A stretch of 64,000 bases of DNA from Fasciola hepatica (taxonomy: Eukaryota > Platyhelminthes > Trematoda > Plagiorchiida > Fasciolidae), in assembly GCA_948099385.1 (NCBI GenBank), contig CANUEZ040000020.1, positions 8,278,501 to 8,342,500 of the forward strand, in the 5' to 3' direction. Shown here piece by piece: positions 31,000 through 43,280 of the stretch. The position numbers and the translations under genes are program-made. Under the pieces are notes generated by a model. The model was not told where the DNA came from. It was given only the letters and a program-made list of their open reading frames with translations, and did not search any database. The stretch's first letter is position 1. The number at the start of each line of letters is the position of its first letter.

Positions 31000-33180
31000 C
31001 GAGGCATGGTTTTGTCATGAAGGATGGCAGTTCATTTTTCAATTCAATTCGATCGTCGTCCTCAAAATAAGAGTCGTACGATAATCTGCCGTACAAGCTC
31101 CGTGACAACAGCTCGTGAGTATGGTGCCAGGAGAGAATATAACACCACTTTCCCAACAGAAAATAATCTAGCTTTCCGCTGAAGGTTGAATCGTGCACCT
31201 CTTTGACCACCTCCGCCGAGAGCGAGTTCCACTTATTTGCTACTCTTCAAACAGGTGCTGTGCCGCCGGAAAATTGATAGATTCCGGCTGCAAGTACGTC
31301 GGTGGATGCTCCGCGTACGACAAAGTCCACGTAGGTGAAATATCCCCCGTGTTTCTGGTCTTAGTTCAAAACGGACAATGTGGAGGACATAAATGTGGTC
31401 GCTCCGTATACCCCGTTGGGCCTTCGGGGCAGCCCATTTGCTATCATGGGGCCTTCGTGGCCGGTTCCGCGTAGACTATCAGTGAAGCGAAAGCAGCTAT
31501 CTGATCTCTTTTGAACTTGGCTGGTATAGCAGAGGTGAACGGGCATGTGGCCACAGAACCATACTCCAACCGATGTCTACCATGTGTACTGTATAACAGC
31601 CGAAAAGCAATATGAATTTTCCGAAGGAAAGACAGATTACCCCAAGGATACTCCATACCGGAGAACACGCTGTAACAGTATGAACTCTTGTTCTCAGGTT
31701 GGTCGACAGTAGCAACCCAAAATTCCACTCGCATGAAGTCGCCCCTGAAGGAGTGCCAGAAAGCGCGTAGCTACACTTCGACCTTATTAGGTTTATGAGC
31801 GAGCAGGTTTCTGTAGGCTTTCCTAAAAGGCTCTACTATTGAACCAATGCTTCAGCCCATCTAGGTTTTCCTCTAGAGGTCGTCTCTCAGTATCAGAACG
31901 GAGTGCGAGCCACCGCTTCACGCCGTCAGCGTAGCACGCCGAGCTTACACCGATGGGTAGGTCATTGATTTAGGTCAGGAGCAACGGTAGGTTGGGCATC
32001 AAACCTTGGGCAACACCACTGAGGTCCGGGTACCGCGTAGATGGTGCCAGAGAAATTTTGATAGCGAATACCCGATACCTAAGTGGATTCTCGATCCATT
32101 GTAGCAGAGGGTCCCTCACGTCCAATAGACTGAGCTCTCGCAAAGGCCGGCCATGAGGTGATGTACTAAAGTCGACGATAACTACATCGGTGGTATACTA
32201 TTCAGCTTTGGCTTTCTTCCGGCGTTCCCGAGCTGGCAAAAGTTGGAGATGCATGGATGGGACTTGAAAAATTCTCGCTGTGCAGGGCTGAGCAAGTGAT
32301 GATGGTGGGGGCATTCTTGAACGCACCCCTCTGTGAACCTCCCCACCCCCGGTAGACCACGTAAGTAAGGCGTACCTGTTGACGGCTGAGCACCGCCGCT
32401 GTGCCTTCACTCTTGAAATATATGTACGGAAATGGTTTCTTTCCATTCATCCTAGAATCTCCAGATGATTATGAGATATTGATCATCTCGTTGACTGGGT
32501 ATGCGAGAATCTCGGCCGTCTCTCGTAGTAGCATTGAGTGGATTCCATCCAGCCTGCGTGATTTAAATGGCTCCAGAGATCTCAGAAGAACCATAGATTA
32601 GTCCGTTTTCGCGTCTCCGAACGCGGTCGGAAGCTGTGACGCCGGCGCGGGAAGTAACTGTGGTTGTTCGCTTGGTGAGACTCCAGGTCATATGTCGCTT
32701 GTAGTTGTTTGGAGAGATTATTCGCTGCCACAGTGTAGCGGTTACGCCTCCGATCTAAGTGTGGTGCGCGAAAGCCTCCCAGGACCAGGCAGTGTCTTTC
32801 CTGAGCACGGAGTGGCATGAGACGTGGAATATTTAGCTGCAAAGCGGACGTCGTCCTGTAGAATAAGTCGAGCTCCACGCATCTGCAATCAGTCAGCATC
32901 ACCGTACTCCATGGCGCAGCAACAAGCCCTAGAGTGCCCGCAAATAGGTCTAGTAGTACCGAAACCATTTCTCTGGTGAAATTCGTGGCGTCTCCCCTAC
33001 CTTTAGACGGAATTTCGTTTGAAAGAGAGTGGCGGTAGTTCGAGAGGGATAATACCACATCCGAAACCCCTCATCTAGCCGGAATCCGTTAAGAGCTATG
33101 ATTGCGAGTTTTTAGCTGCTGCAAACGATTCCAGTTCATTGCTTTTGTTAAATAATCCGCGAAAGTTACTGGCATTTAAC
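31000..33180 (-). pseudogene. LINE-B: endonuclease, RT and C-terminus (minus)
   Basis: A near full-length but heavily mutated LINE ORF2 on the minus strand. The endonuclease at 33180-32600 ends with CLVLGGFRAPHLDRR, the GDFNAP loop with its Asp changed to Gly. RT near 32200-31900: a VVIVDFS segment, SGVAQGLMPNLPLLL (the GV.QG..LGP box), INDLP, and YADG where FADD stands. The C-terminal block VANKWNSLSAEVVKE is at about 31190-31245 with FSGKLDYF after it. Domain order and strand are clear. Stops and shifts are numerous. The WN.LP ending places it with the LINE at 1053-2450 rather than with LINE-A. Confidence 0.78.
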
Positions 33181-35429
33181 TCTGCCGCCCGACCGATTGT
33201 GCTTTGGGTGTTGTTCTTACGTGGATTTCCGGCCAGTGGTTGGCAGAGGTGTCTACTTTGGTCACAGCCTCTTCGCCATGGTGTAAAATCCTAGCAAACA
33301 GATTGGTTGCGTTTTCCCGCGTCGTTTGCGCAGTTCCGTGGGGCACTACTGTCTTTCTGACTGTCATCTGTGTAGAGATCCCTAATTATGGCGTTTTTGG
33401 ACCCTAAGACTCCATGAGCTCTGCAGCGTCGATCGGGCTTGTTTTTGGGAGGAACGAAAAATCCTGAGCCTTCAATGTTGTCCATTATCCCGCAGCTTTC
33501 TCGAGCGGAAAGCTATCTTAACCCACGAAGTCACTTGGTCAGGTAAACTCCACTCTCAGCAAACGATTTCCCCGTGGATGGTCAGCAGCTGCAGAACATC
33601 ATAGTCTGGATGCTTCTGAGAGGGTGTAGCTGTCGTCCCTGAAATACTGACCACCGTAGAGCAGTAACATCGTGGGGATGGACGTTTCCTTGAAGCATTG
33701 TTGCTTTGTTCCATGATTCTTCTTGTTACCGCTGGTTAAAAGGATAGCTGCTGGAAGGAAGGCATGGGGAAGTTTCTTGCTTGGAGGCAGTTATTTTTAG
33801 TGGGCGCAGTATCAGACATCGATGAAATCTCCACATGTAGGTTGACACAGTTAGAATAAAGAGCCGGGAGTATCGCAGTATCGGCAACATCATTCGTGTT
33901 ATCAGTTGCCGGCCGCAGCCCTTCTCCGAGTTCTTTCAACTCCGTTTCCAATAAAATTCCTTTCTGTTAGCTTTTAACCGTAAGTCTTTACTAGTCTTCC
34001 GTCCACGTGTGTTTCTTGTCGACCAGGAATCTGTTGATTTGTTCCACTTTCCTCACTTTCCTTCTACTTCTGCTGTCGCTACTCCTTTTTGGCAATGTCA
34101 CCACCCATGTCCCTTCAACTATCCGGCTTTATGGAGGTACAGGCACTTTGGGTTATGGACTCGCGGGCAAAACTTGAGACTGTCACTCCTGCAGGTGGAA
34201 AGCCCAATTGTTTCCTCTACTGCTACAGGTGAACCTTTTACCAGACCACGCAACTATTACCGGATAATCACTGCCAAAGCGCAGCGGCATTCATCTGGAG
34301 CTCACTGATGGAAGAGCCTGAACTCATAAATCAGGTCAAAGCCGCAAGTCCTGTCACCGAACCAGACCTGACCTGACTTCCGCCAAATCTTTGTGATGGA
34401 ATACCCCTTGGGGAAGAGCCGTCGCGGAGTCCTGTGAGCGACGTTCGCTGCAAGGCGCAACAAATCAGGATATAGGCTGGTTCGGAACCAAGCAAAAATG
34501 CCCGAAGAACAACTGAGACTAAAGGCACGAAGCATATACCGGTTCTCGTGAACACCGGAGCCACCTGCGGAGGAAAGGCTGAGCGGAATAAGGACCGGGC
34601 CAGTAAACTCGACAGACCGAGTTGCTTCTTTGAAACCGCAAGGATATATAATCCAGCCACCTTCGCGAAAGCCAAAGATGGCAAAATGATAGCCTCCTGT
34701 GGAAAGCTTGGTGCATCACAACCTTCACTGCACACTACGCGTGCGAAGCCTACAAGACAGCAAAAACTGGGCCCAAGCCCTGAAACGAGAAGCAAGGTAC
34801 AAATTAAAGAAGGTGCTCACCGAAAATCAGGAGGCAATCCGTGAGAAGTTCTTCCCTTGCCAACAGTCCGAGTAAAGGATACACGAAACAAATGCTACCC
34901 CGGAAAAGCCTGATGGAAGCATTGCTCTTAGTATTATTATTACTACTATTTGTAATGGTATATTTCTTGACCAGGATCAAGATACTTGCACAAGGCATAA
35001 TCATAGGGTACGGCAATGCACAGCAATGTGAGATATTCTCTACTTTGAGGTTTGAGGTTCGCACAATTGCTATAATAAAAAAATAAAGCTGGGCAGCATT
35101 TGAGGGAACTAACGTGGAGTTGGTTAACGCTACAATTATGAAATTGTTTCGAATTCGGAAAAGAGACGTTGTGGGTAGCTGGACAGACTTGGAAATGCAG
35201 ATAAAAGCGATACTGAAGAGGGCTAAAACAGTGTTTGGAATGAACAGCAGGGCAGCCGGCCTTGGGTATCACCACAAGGACAAGGAGGCCGGGCAGGAGT
35301 AATGAGAATAAAGCCTTACGCCTCGACGATAATCGGCTGCCACGGATCCGGTGGTCGAGAACTGATCAAACTGATCTAAGGAACTTGGGGTGCAGTCGAT
35401 TTTCACGAGACCAGAAGGGAGGAGTGAGG
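33181..35429. other. Unassigned; short microsatellite inside
   Basis: Possible ORF1 or leader of LINE-B in 33181-33951 (minus), without firm motifs. A 98-codon forward frame at 34548-34844 is not recognised. A short att-type microsatellite lies near 34929-34955. Confidence 0.35.
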
Positions 35430-36970
35430 GAGCGAAGTGATGAAGACAAGTCGGAAACCTCACTTGCTTTACTCAAGAGAGCGTGTCATTAGGATCAACT
35501 GTTTGCTGTGGCGGACTGTGATGTGCGCAGTATGCCGGGGCTCAAACAGCTTGATGTAATCGCTGGTCGAGCACATGCAGCCGAATCGGATGCGATCCAT
35601 CCGGCTATAATTTGGCCTATTTCCGATATCTTATCAGAGTCAGCAGCCCAGCCTTGAGAAGCCTCGCTGAGAGAGGGCAAAGTCCCTGATGCCTGGATCA
35701 GGGCCATTGTAGTAGCAATACATTTCACGGCCTCCAAGCAGAAAGAAAAAGATAGTGGGCCAATCAGCCTGGCAACAGTGTTGCGTAAGTGCATGGAACC
35801 TATGATTGGAAGGTAACTTTTGCATCTGGCTGCTGTTGAACTATGGAAACCTTCCAAACATGGGTTTGGTAAAACTTATCGCGTTTGACAAACTGGCATA
35901 TGTTACTGGACGAGACCACGTGACGAATGGATGAAAGCACAAAAGTGGGGGTTCGTTATTCTGCTTCCAGTAAGGCTTCCACCTCCGCAAGTCGTCGTCT
36001 GCTAGATTATAATCTCCTGATTTCTGGCATAATCGGGGGGGGGGGGTAATCGCATAGCACACTCCGTTCAGAATTGTGGTTTCCGCGTCGGAATGTGTGG
36101 TTGTACTTTCGGGTCGGCGCGGCTTACCAGTGATGTGCCACAGAATTCAGAACTGGGAACTTTGCCCCTCTTTTGCTGCATAAATCGCCTAGCGAACGAA
36201 TTAAGCAACCCGTGTGTTGTCTGTGCGCATGTGAAGACAGCGGGGAGCGGATTGGAAAAGTATCCGTATGCCGCACCTAGACCAGCAAATCGATAGGATT
36301 TACCCTCGAATATCGCCAGGTGCCAAGTTGTGGCTACCGGCACAGAGACAACCAAAGGTATGCCGTTTTTAAAGTCCCCGGAGGTGAAAGATCCAATCGT
36401 GGTAGTTACACGGTACTTCGACCTTACAGAACAACTCCAGAAAGCTGTAGGTGCGGCTGGATGGGGATAAACTAGGGTGTGATACCATCATTTGCAGAAC
36501 CAGAAGCTTCGTCCCTTTGTACAAGTTTTTGAAGCAACCTCTACTATAGTTTATGGTTTGGCCTGAGCTCCTTACGATCTCGAAGGCGAGGAATGCCTGG
36601 AAAAAGTGTAGCGACTTGCAGATGGAATGATCACTAGTCATAGGGGCAAGCCTCAAGCCAAACGTCTAGAAGACCGGAACCTGTCTTTATTGCCCCTTAG
36701 AGGCCGGCGTGATTGAAAACGATTGACCAAAATTACATAGGGTCTGCTTGGTATAAACGCGGGCGATTCCTTTGTTTCTGCTTCTGGATGCGGCACCAGA
36801 GAACGCTGCCTTGGGCTAACAAGAGTTTATTCATAGCCGGCCATACAAGCTGCTTTTTTCATGAACTTGGATGTGTCTCTGTAAAGTAGGCTGCCAGAGG
36901 AAGTGGTAAGATGCAGCAACGGGCCAACATTCAAGAAAGCTGTAGATTCGGGCTGAAACACGGCCTGCCC
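35430..36970 (+). pseudogene. LINE-C: RT lead-in and C-terminus
   Basis: Plus-strand LINE relic. At 35500-35850 the frame carries SDAIHPAIIWPISDIL and VPDAWIRAIVVAIHF. A SGPISLATVLRKCMEPMI segment and a KHGFGKTYR end follow. These are the P..W..A.V.P.hK, NYRPISLTS and QHGF blocks at the front of CR1/L2-type RTs. The catalytic part of RT is not recognisable in 36000-36800. Near 36890-36970 the C-terminal pattern returns (LP.EVV..SN..TFKKAVD in shifted frames). Many lesions. Treated as one relic because the parts are in order and on one strand. Confidence 0.62.
36035..36046. repeat. Homopolymer run of 12 G
   Basis: An uninterrupted G12 in otherwise mixed sequence, a likely slippage hotspot or sequencing-error site. 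Confidence 0.9.
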
Positions 36971-37194
36971 GGACCCAGTTATACAAACGGAGGGAGTCAG
37001 GTAGCAGGCCACCGGCATTTCGTCAACAAACTTACGCCCGTGAAGGTGAAACAGCAGGAGACATTCTACTTTTCAGACAAAAGACTGATCTCGCAGTGTT
37101 GAAAACAAAGTAACCGTCGAGGACTCAGCGAACTGGAAGCATGACTGGTCCTGAAAATGTTCGCTCTGTGCAGGCTGAAATGAGCTGAGCTGAC

Positions 37195-37720
37195 ATGCCT
37201 CACTTGTTCATAACGACGGCGGTGCCAGTAATATTAGAGGGGCAGAAGGTAAATAAGTCAGCCGGGCCGAGTGGCATACATCTAGTTGTCATAAGACCGG
37301 TGGCAGATGGAGTGAAGTGGTGCGGCAGTTGGCCGTTCCGTGCCACTGCTAGGGGAGTTGTACTGCCAACTGACTGGAAGGCAGAGGCGGAAGTGTTTTT
37401 TGGCAAAGTTGGACAGAGTTCACAGTAAAAAAACTACGGACCCGTAGGCCTTACATGTACCCTTTGTAAATGCTTCGAAAAACTGTTAAGAAGTCACATC
37501 CACAGGCGTTTGGCAGAACAAAAGCTGACAATCAAAGCTCAGCATGGGTTTTCCAATCAAAGACCATGTCCCATGATCCTCTTCAGGTTCTTGAATTAAA
37601 GTGCAACACAAAGGGACAAAAAAGAAAAGTGAAATATTATTACATACATCTCCGTAAGAAGTTCGACTCAGTAAATCACCGATTAACGTTAGACAAACCC
37701 AAGGCATATGGGACAAACGG
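37195..37720 (+). pseudogene. LINE-D: RT N-terminal part
   Basis: A second plus-strand RT lead-in 1.5 kb after LINE-C: NKSAGPSGIHLVVIRPVA, LPTDWKAEAEVFFGKVGQSS and a NYGPVGLTCTLCKCFEKLL segment with a stop before it. AQHGF and a degraded D..KAFDSVNH block (KKFDSVNHRLTL) follow. It ends before the GV.QG box, so the active site is missing. The fresh RT start after a C-terminus means a separate insertion. Confidence 0.7.
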
Positions 37721-40384
37721 ATACCCAGCAGCCCGACAGTCATCCGAGAGTCACCCAATGGTCACCTGAGTGTCCTTGATCGTCACCTGACAGCCCCTTT
37801 TAAAACAAAAATGGGAAAACTGGGTGACGGTCAGGTGGCAGTCAGAGGAAGCTCGAGTGACAGTCACCAAAAATAACTGGAACGGACCCTGGTATTCCCA
37901 TTATTTTTTTAAATGCTGATTCCGACCAAGCGCACCTGAGTACATGTACCCTCAATAACTAACGTGCTATTATTATGAGGCAGGATGGAATCTCACCACC
38001 GGCGTATTGTTTTTCTTGACCACAATTGCGCACACAAAATTTTGCGGAACTAATTCTTAGTGCATGCTGAATTTCGATCCCTTGAATGATTATTATACCT
38101 TGAAGAGCATGTTTATATACATAAATATACATATTCATTTGTGACGACGAATTATGCTGCTTGGACTGTGTATTGAGATCCAACGGACATTTTCTGAAGC
38201 TCGCTGAGATAAACAGAGGTTCGCTTTGACAGCTAGCCAACCTTACCGTTGCTGGAGCCTATCGTTCGGCATCACAGCTTCTAGAAAAAATCAGTGTTTT
38301 CTGATAGGACCAACATCAACCTGGTGAAGTTTTCGCACTAACGGGTCGGAAAATTTCTTTTGATTAATTTGCTTATAACATGGAACCTGAATCTTAGGAC
38401 TGCTGAAGTTGCTGCGTAACTGCGCAGCTGCCTACTTTTTCGCTACCTTTTCGAAAGTCACTCGCTCAAGCACGAAGTCAAGACCGACGAGTAAGAGTCT
38501 TAAACCTCTTAATGCCCAATTCGTTGTTATCAGGAGCCATAAGAGAATAAATGTTTCGTCCGCTGTACTGCTCCACGACAGGCCTTGCTCTGTCGCCCCT
38601 GTACGTTCATTTTAAGAGGCTAGATACCCAGTATAACAGAACTTGAGTTGATCGAAGTTCATATGCAGGTGTCGTCGATTGAAGATCTGCCTGCAAAGCT
38701 GGCACCCCGCGCACATATTCCTCAGCTGGCTGCACGTCCAGACACCCGAAGTCTAATGGCAGCTAACAACAACATAGATCCACTAGCTGTTGAGACATAT
38801 ATGCGTATAAAGAATTTAAAAATGCGGTTTTTAATATGCTCGGCAGTTCGTCTCCGTTATCTACTAGGGATGATCCTCATTTCTTGGAACATGACACATC
38901 ACTCCTGCCAGTGCATCAAGCTACTTGGGCGGATACAGAGCAAAGGTTGTCCTCCGCTTTCCAAGTTGGCTGACGAAAATGGGACAACAGAATCTATGAG
39001 TAGACTTCCGGTTCCGGCGAGCGATTCCTACATTAAGACAACCGAAGCACGCTGACAGAATAACTCTACGGAGGTAAGATTCTGGATTATTACATGACGC
39101 CGAAAAGTCCGTTAGTATCCCAGGTCACCAAATCATCATTGTCAGAAATGCGGCCGCAAATTGGGGCGTAAGTTTCTCCACCAACTTCTCCCGGTACGTC
39201 CCACTCTAAATCGGTGTACTTGAATAAACCTACTGCAGCATCTCTGACGTAGTGGTCTAACAAGCGCTTCAAAATATATTGAGCTGCCCCTACATTCTCT
39301 CCAGGCCGCACCGTGGCGGTGCCCCCTATTCCCACGAATTCTCTCTCTCAGGGCTCACCTACCTGGCCAGAAAACTGCTTAGCGATGGCTTTCAACAACT
39401 TCTTTTGTTCCTCAACAACAACTAGAGCAAACTTAGCAAAATATACAATATAGTCGTCCGAGAATTATGCCAGCAACAAGTTGGCCAATAAAAAACGATC
39501 AATTTGCTCACCAAAGGTCACCAAAATAACTGATACAAAACATGTTCCGTTAAGAGATGAACATTTTACCCGAGACAACAAATCTGTGTGCTCCTTACCT
39601 AAATCTTTCTCATGCTGCTCTCCGTTTATTCAACCGCCCGAACCTGTTTTTTCTGCAGTCGCGCAAAAGCACAAGTCACCAGCAGCACTTCTGCAAATAC
39701 CTAGCAAAACACAAATCAACCCAAGATCTCAACCTTCCGCTCTGCCACTCCCGCATACTAATTTCTAAGTTTCCTCTCACCTCTTTCTTAGTCTCTTCTA
39801 CCTCATAATTACGTATCCTATAGGGACTCAGCCTTTTCCTGCACCGAAGCAGTAATCCACTTTTTCCCGTCCATTATCAAACCCACCGTAGTCCAAAGGT
39901 TCGGCTCAATTTGGCCAACAGGGATCTAGTTTATACACAATTTTTAGGTATCAGACACACTTCCTGGCTCTAGAGGAGAATCACCTCAAGTTTTACCGTA
40001 AAAATTGCAATTTTGTCACATCTAGGTCCTTTGAAGCTTTCAGAGTACCTCCATTGCAACGGTGTAGAACTTTTAGTTACCCAAATAACCCAAATAACAA
40101 TGCTCCATGCCTTACAGTGGGCAACGGCCAATTTGTTATTTCATCTCGTCCACTTCTGTCTGGCTCAAGCCTAGCATAGTTTTAGTAAACAGATTTCATG
40201 TTCCATCTGTATGGCCGATTTTCCAAACCTCAAAGATGAAAGCCTACGGCGGCATAAACGTGGTTATAAATTTTCTCTATATGTCTAAGGTATTTGAATG
40301 AGTTTCCTACCTTTGAATTTGAGCCAGAGCAAATCCTGTAGCATTGTTGACCCTCATGCTCTGTGTTGCCTTCTTTTTCGTCTT
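37721..40384. other. No assigned gene; GTCACC-rich patch at the left
   Basis: 37731-37870 has several direct and inverted copies of gtcacctga-like words. A 135-codon forward frame at 38648-39055 has no recognised domain. The remainder is AT-richer and shows only short frames. Confidence 0.35.
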
Positions 40385-40730
40385 TACTCAATCAGGCTTC
40401 AGGCGCAACTGGCGCAGTGTCCATGCCGAGAGCGGTAATTAGCGGAGTCGTTCAAGACCCCTCTCTAGGGTCAGTGCTTTTCCGTATGCATGTTAACGGA
40501 ATATGAAGCGGAATACGTAAACCACGGCACATCTTTTCTCTTCTGCCGATGACATAAAAGTATCGTATACTTTTGCCTTTGTTTGAACATAACCATCAGT
40601 AACGTGCTGCTAGATCAGACTTCATTGGGCACTTGGCAGAAAACTCGGTTGATGAAGTTTTCTGCCGAAAAAGCAGTATGCTTAAATATAACATTTTGCC
40701 CCATCCGGGCTTTCAGCGTAAACCGTCGAG
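40385..40730 (+). pseudogene. LINE-E: RT core fragment
   Basis: Related to LINE-A. The frame reads VISGVVQDPSLGSVLF, a MHVNGI segment, then after a shift SSADDIKVSYTFAF. This matches the GVIQGSVLGP and FLFADDTKLVYTF segments of LINE-A, and it continues with a Trp-rich WLMKFSAxKS-like block near 40650. The active-site ADD is kept, but stops and shifts surround it. Confidence 0.7.
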
Positions 40731-41834
40731 TAACCAAGGGGCGACATGCACCTGATTCAAGTGAATGTTGCTTTTCGACCCACCATTTTTTATCTGCAAC
40801 CGTTCTGCCTTCCTCGGTCATTGAGGGAGTAGGTAAAAGACGGGCTTTTACACTGATGCATCATACAAACGATCTGCTTTGCACTGATGGATCCATCTAT
40901 TCCTTACCACCATTAAGTAACTGATAACCAAATGGGCTCCAGCTCAGCCGCCGATGTTGAACTGCATGGAAAGTTTGGTGTGATTCTTCGTATAGATATG
41001 TCTGTTATTGGTAGGCAACCATCGTTAATAAATCTACGAGTGTATAGAACGGGTTTTAAGTAAGCACTTGCGGTCACCGCCAAGGAGTGTTCAGGCTATC
41101 GAAGCACAGTAAAAAGTGGTCCTTTTTGGACACAAGTTCTCTGAAAGATATACCTCGTAAGCGACATTCGAAATCCGTTCTTCATCGTTGTTCATGTTTC
41201 ATTTGCTCACTCACCCAAAAACTCCGGTTGACGTCTGCGGTCATAACCTTCCATTTTGATCAGTTGAGCACGATTCTGATCGTTTCATTGTCTTCCATTG
41301 GTTCACGGTTTGGTTCAAACGGTTCTTTTGGCCACTCTGTGAGATCATTCTTTAAAGCTCACCTAGGATGGAGCATCGTCAACTGGGGTTCGTGTACACT
41401 TTTTCTCTTTTCCTGAAGCATTGTCATAAATACCGAAAAATTTGGGACATAAACGATTTATCAGTCTTCGTTCAATCGGCTTTTCTGTTTCACTGATCGA
41501 ATCCGATTGGACTCAAGATATAACGAGGCTTGTTTGCGCGTGAGCGGATCACTGAGATACGAGAGGCCGTAACAGTATCTGGCAAGTAAAAATATCGTGG
41601 ATCCTGTACACCCACGAGAAGTTATTCAGTTTGGCATTCGTAGGGGCATTCTGTGCTAAAACCTCTTCGCCAGTAACGTTTTTGAACACAATGTTGACTC
41701 CCTGCATTTTTGCCGAACATGCCGTTTGCTTTAGGAGTCTTTCTTTCATCTCGGTCGTTTGCAGTGGATCATTACTGTGAGGGCGATTTCGAACCAGAAG
41801 CTGACTACGAGGTGTCACTCACACAGTCCTCAAG
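40731..41834. other. No assigned feature
   Basis: Between two LINE-A-family relics. Frames of 109 codons (41087-41416, +) and 89 codons (41549-41818, -) are not recognised. Confidence 0.35.
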
Positions 41835-43127
41835 CAGTGCCGAGAACAACATCCCGTTCCACATCCAAAATGGCACTCACTCTGATTCGCCAAAAAAATT
41901 GGTTGAGGTTTTCAAATGCCATTTTGCCTCATCTCTTGTTACGGACACAAACCCCCTGCCACCCTGCCATCCGATGCACACACAGAACGCGACATCAACC
42001 ATAACATTTGCCACGGCCAGCATCAGGAAATTCCTAGCCAAAACGTAACCCTCCTATCATCCGGGGCCTGATGACCTCCCACCTGCCCTACTTCGGTTTG
42101 AGGGACCTCACCTAGTAATCCTATTGCTAAACCTCTCCACATTATCCACGTCGTCCGGAATCTACCCGACTCAGTGGAGAGCGTCCTGTTTAATTCCGCA
42201 CCACAAAAATGGCCGTTTGCGTGATCCGGGGAACTGTCGACACGAAAACCACATTTTCATTGTTCCCAGGCTCATGGCGAGGATTGTGAGGAACCAGCTT
42301 GCAAATTTCCTGACTTCTCGAAGTTTTATCAACCCAGCTGAGCATGGGTTCCTAAAGTACTCCTTGTGCTTAGCGAGTCAAATGGACTTCATTAATTTAT
42401 CTACCTCCTAGAAACAAGTCAGTCATCGTCACCCTCCTCGATGTGACTAAAGCGCTCGATCGCGTATTTCACGCTCGCAAGGAAAGAAGGATGATTGAAC
42501 TTATCCTCAGAACATACTGTACTCAGGAGAGCAAGCCCCTAATATTCAAGGTGCACGCTAGGTCGCTGTTGGAATATTGACCCTGGTCTTTACCTTGGTG
42601 CGAAAGGCTGACCAGTTCAATGTAGTAAAAGTGCAATGCTCCCTCACTAAATAATAACTTGGCTCCCTCTCCGACCTTAACTATAGAGCTTGGTGCAAAC
42701 TACTCCGGCTTAAACCCCTATAGCAACGTCATATCAAGCTCAATATTTCATTTCTCTTCAACCTTCTGCACTCAAAGGTCCACCCATCTGATAACCCACT
42801 CGGTTTTTCTAATGGGACTGCTTACCCCCTCAGTCACAGACAATTCGCCATTACAAACCCCAATCTAGGCTCAGTCGGATCTAGATACCTCTCGGTTATC
42901 TATCTTAGCCACTAAAATAAGCCTTCTGACTCGCTGCGATCGTAACGCAAGCCAAAATATTTGAAGGATCGCCAAGCAGAACCCGAGACGCATCTTCTGT
43001 AACCAGCATAACCCGCAATGGCACAACATAGATGAAGCATTTGAAGACTGTCTTGATTATTAGACTAAAATGAGTCACAGTCTTTTGTGTCCAACCCCCG
43101 TCTCACGACCCGTCTAGCAATCGCGCC

Positions 43128-43174
<47 letters not shown>

Positions 43175-43280
43175 GATTTCTTGTATATGCTTCACTCACT
43201 TTTCTCCCCTCCCTATCAGACCGTGCAATTTTGCACTCTAATTTGCTTACATATACTTACCCGCAATTAAAACCAGATCA
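41835..43280 (+). pseudogene. LINE-F: LINE-A family copy with RT core deleted
   Basis: Nucleotide-level relative of LINE-A. 41840-42090 aligns with 20880-21115. It then keeps the RT front that LINE-A lacks (GIYPTQWRASCLIPHHKNG, a FLTSRSFINPAEHGFL segment, and SQMDFINLST). A DVTKALDRVFHA block follows near 42445, and the sequence then jumps at about 42478 to the block equivalent to LINE-A 21540 (ERRMIELILRTY). The FADD core is therefore deleted. The C-terminus and 3' UTR follow, ending with a long AT microsatellite and a short tail. LINE-A and LINE-F have nearly complementary deletions. Confidence 0.82.
43130..43171. repeat. (AT)n microsatellite in LINE-F 3' UTR
   Basis: About 40 bp of uninterrupted at/ta, at the position where LINE-A has a shorter TA-rich tract (22195-22228). 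Confidence 0.9.

Noticed and set aside
38648..39055. 135-codon frame as a small host protein
   Set aside because: No recognisable domain or composition signal. It is probably chance or LINE leader sequence.
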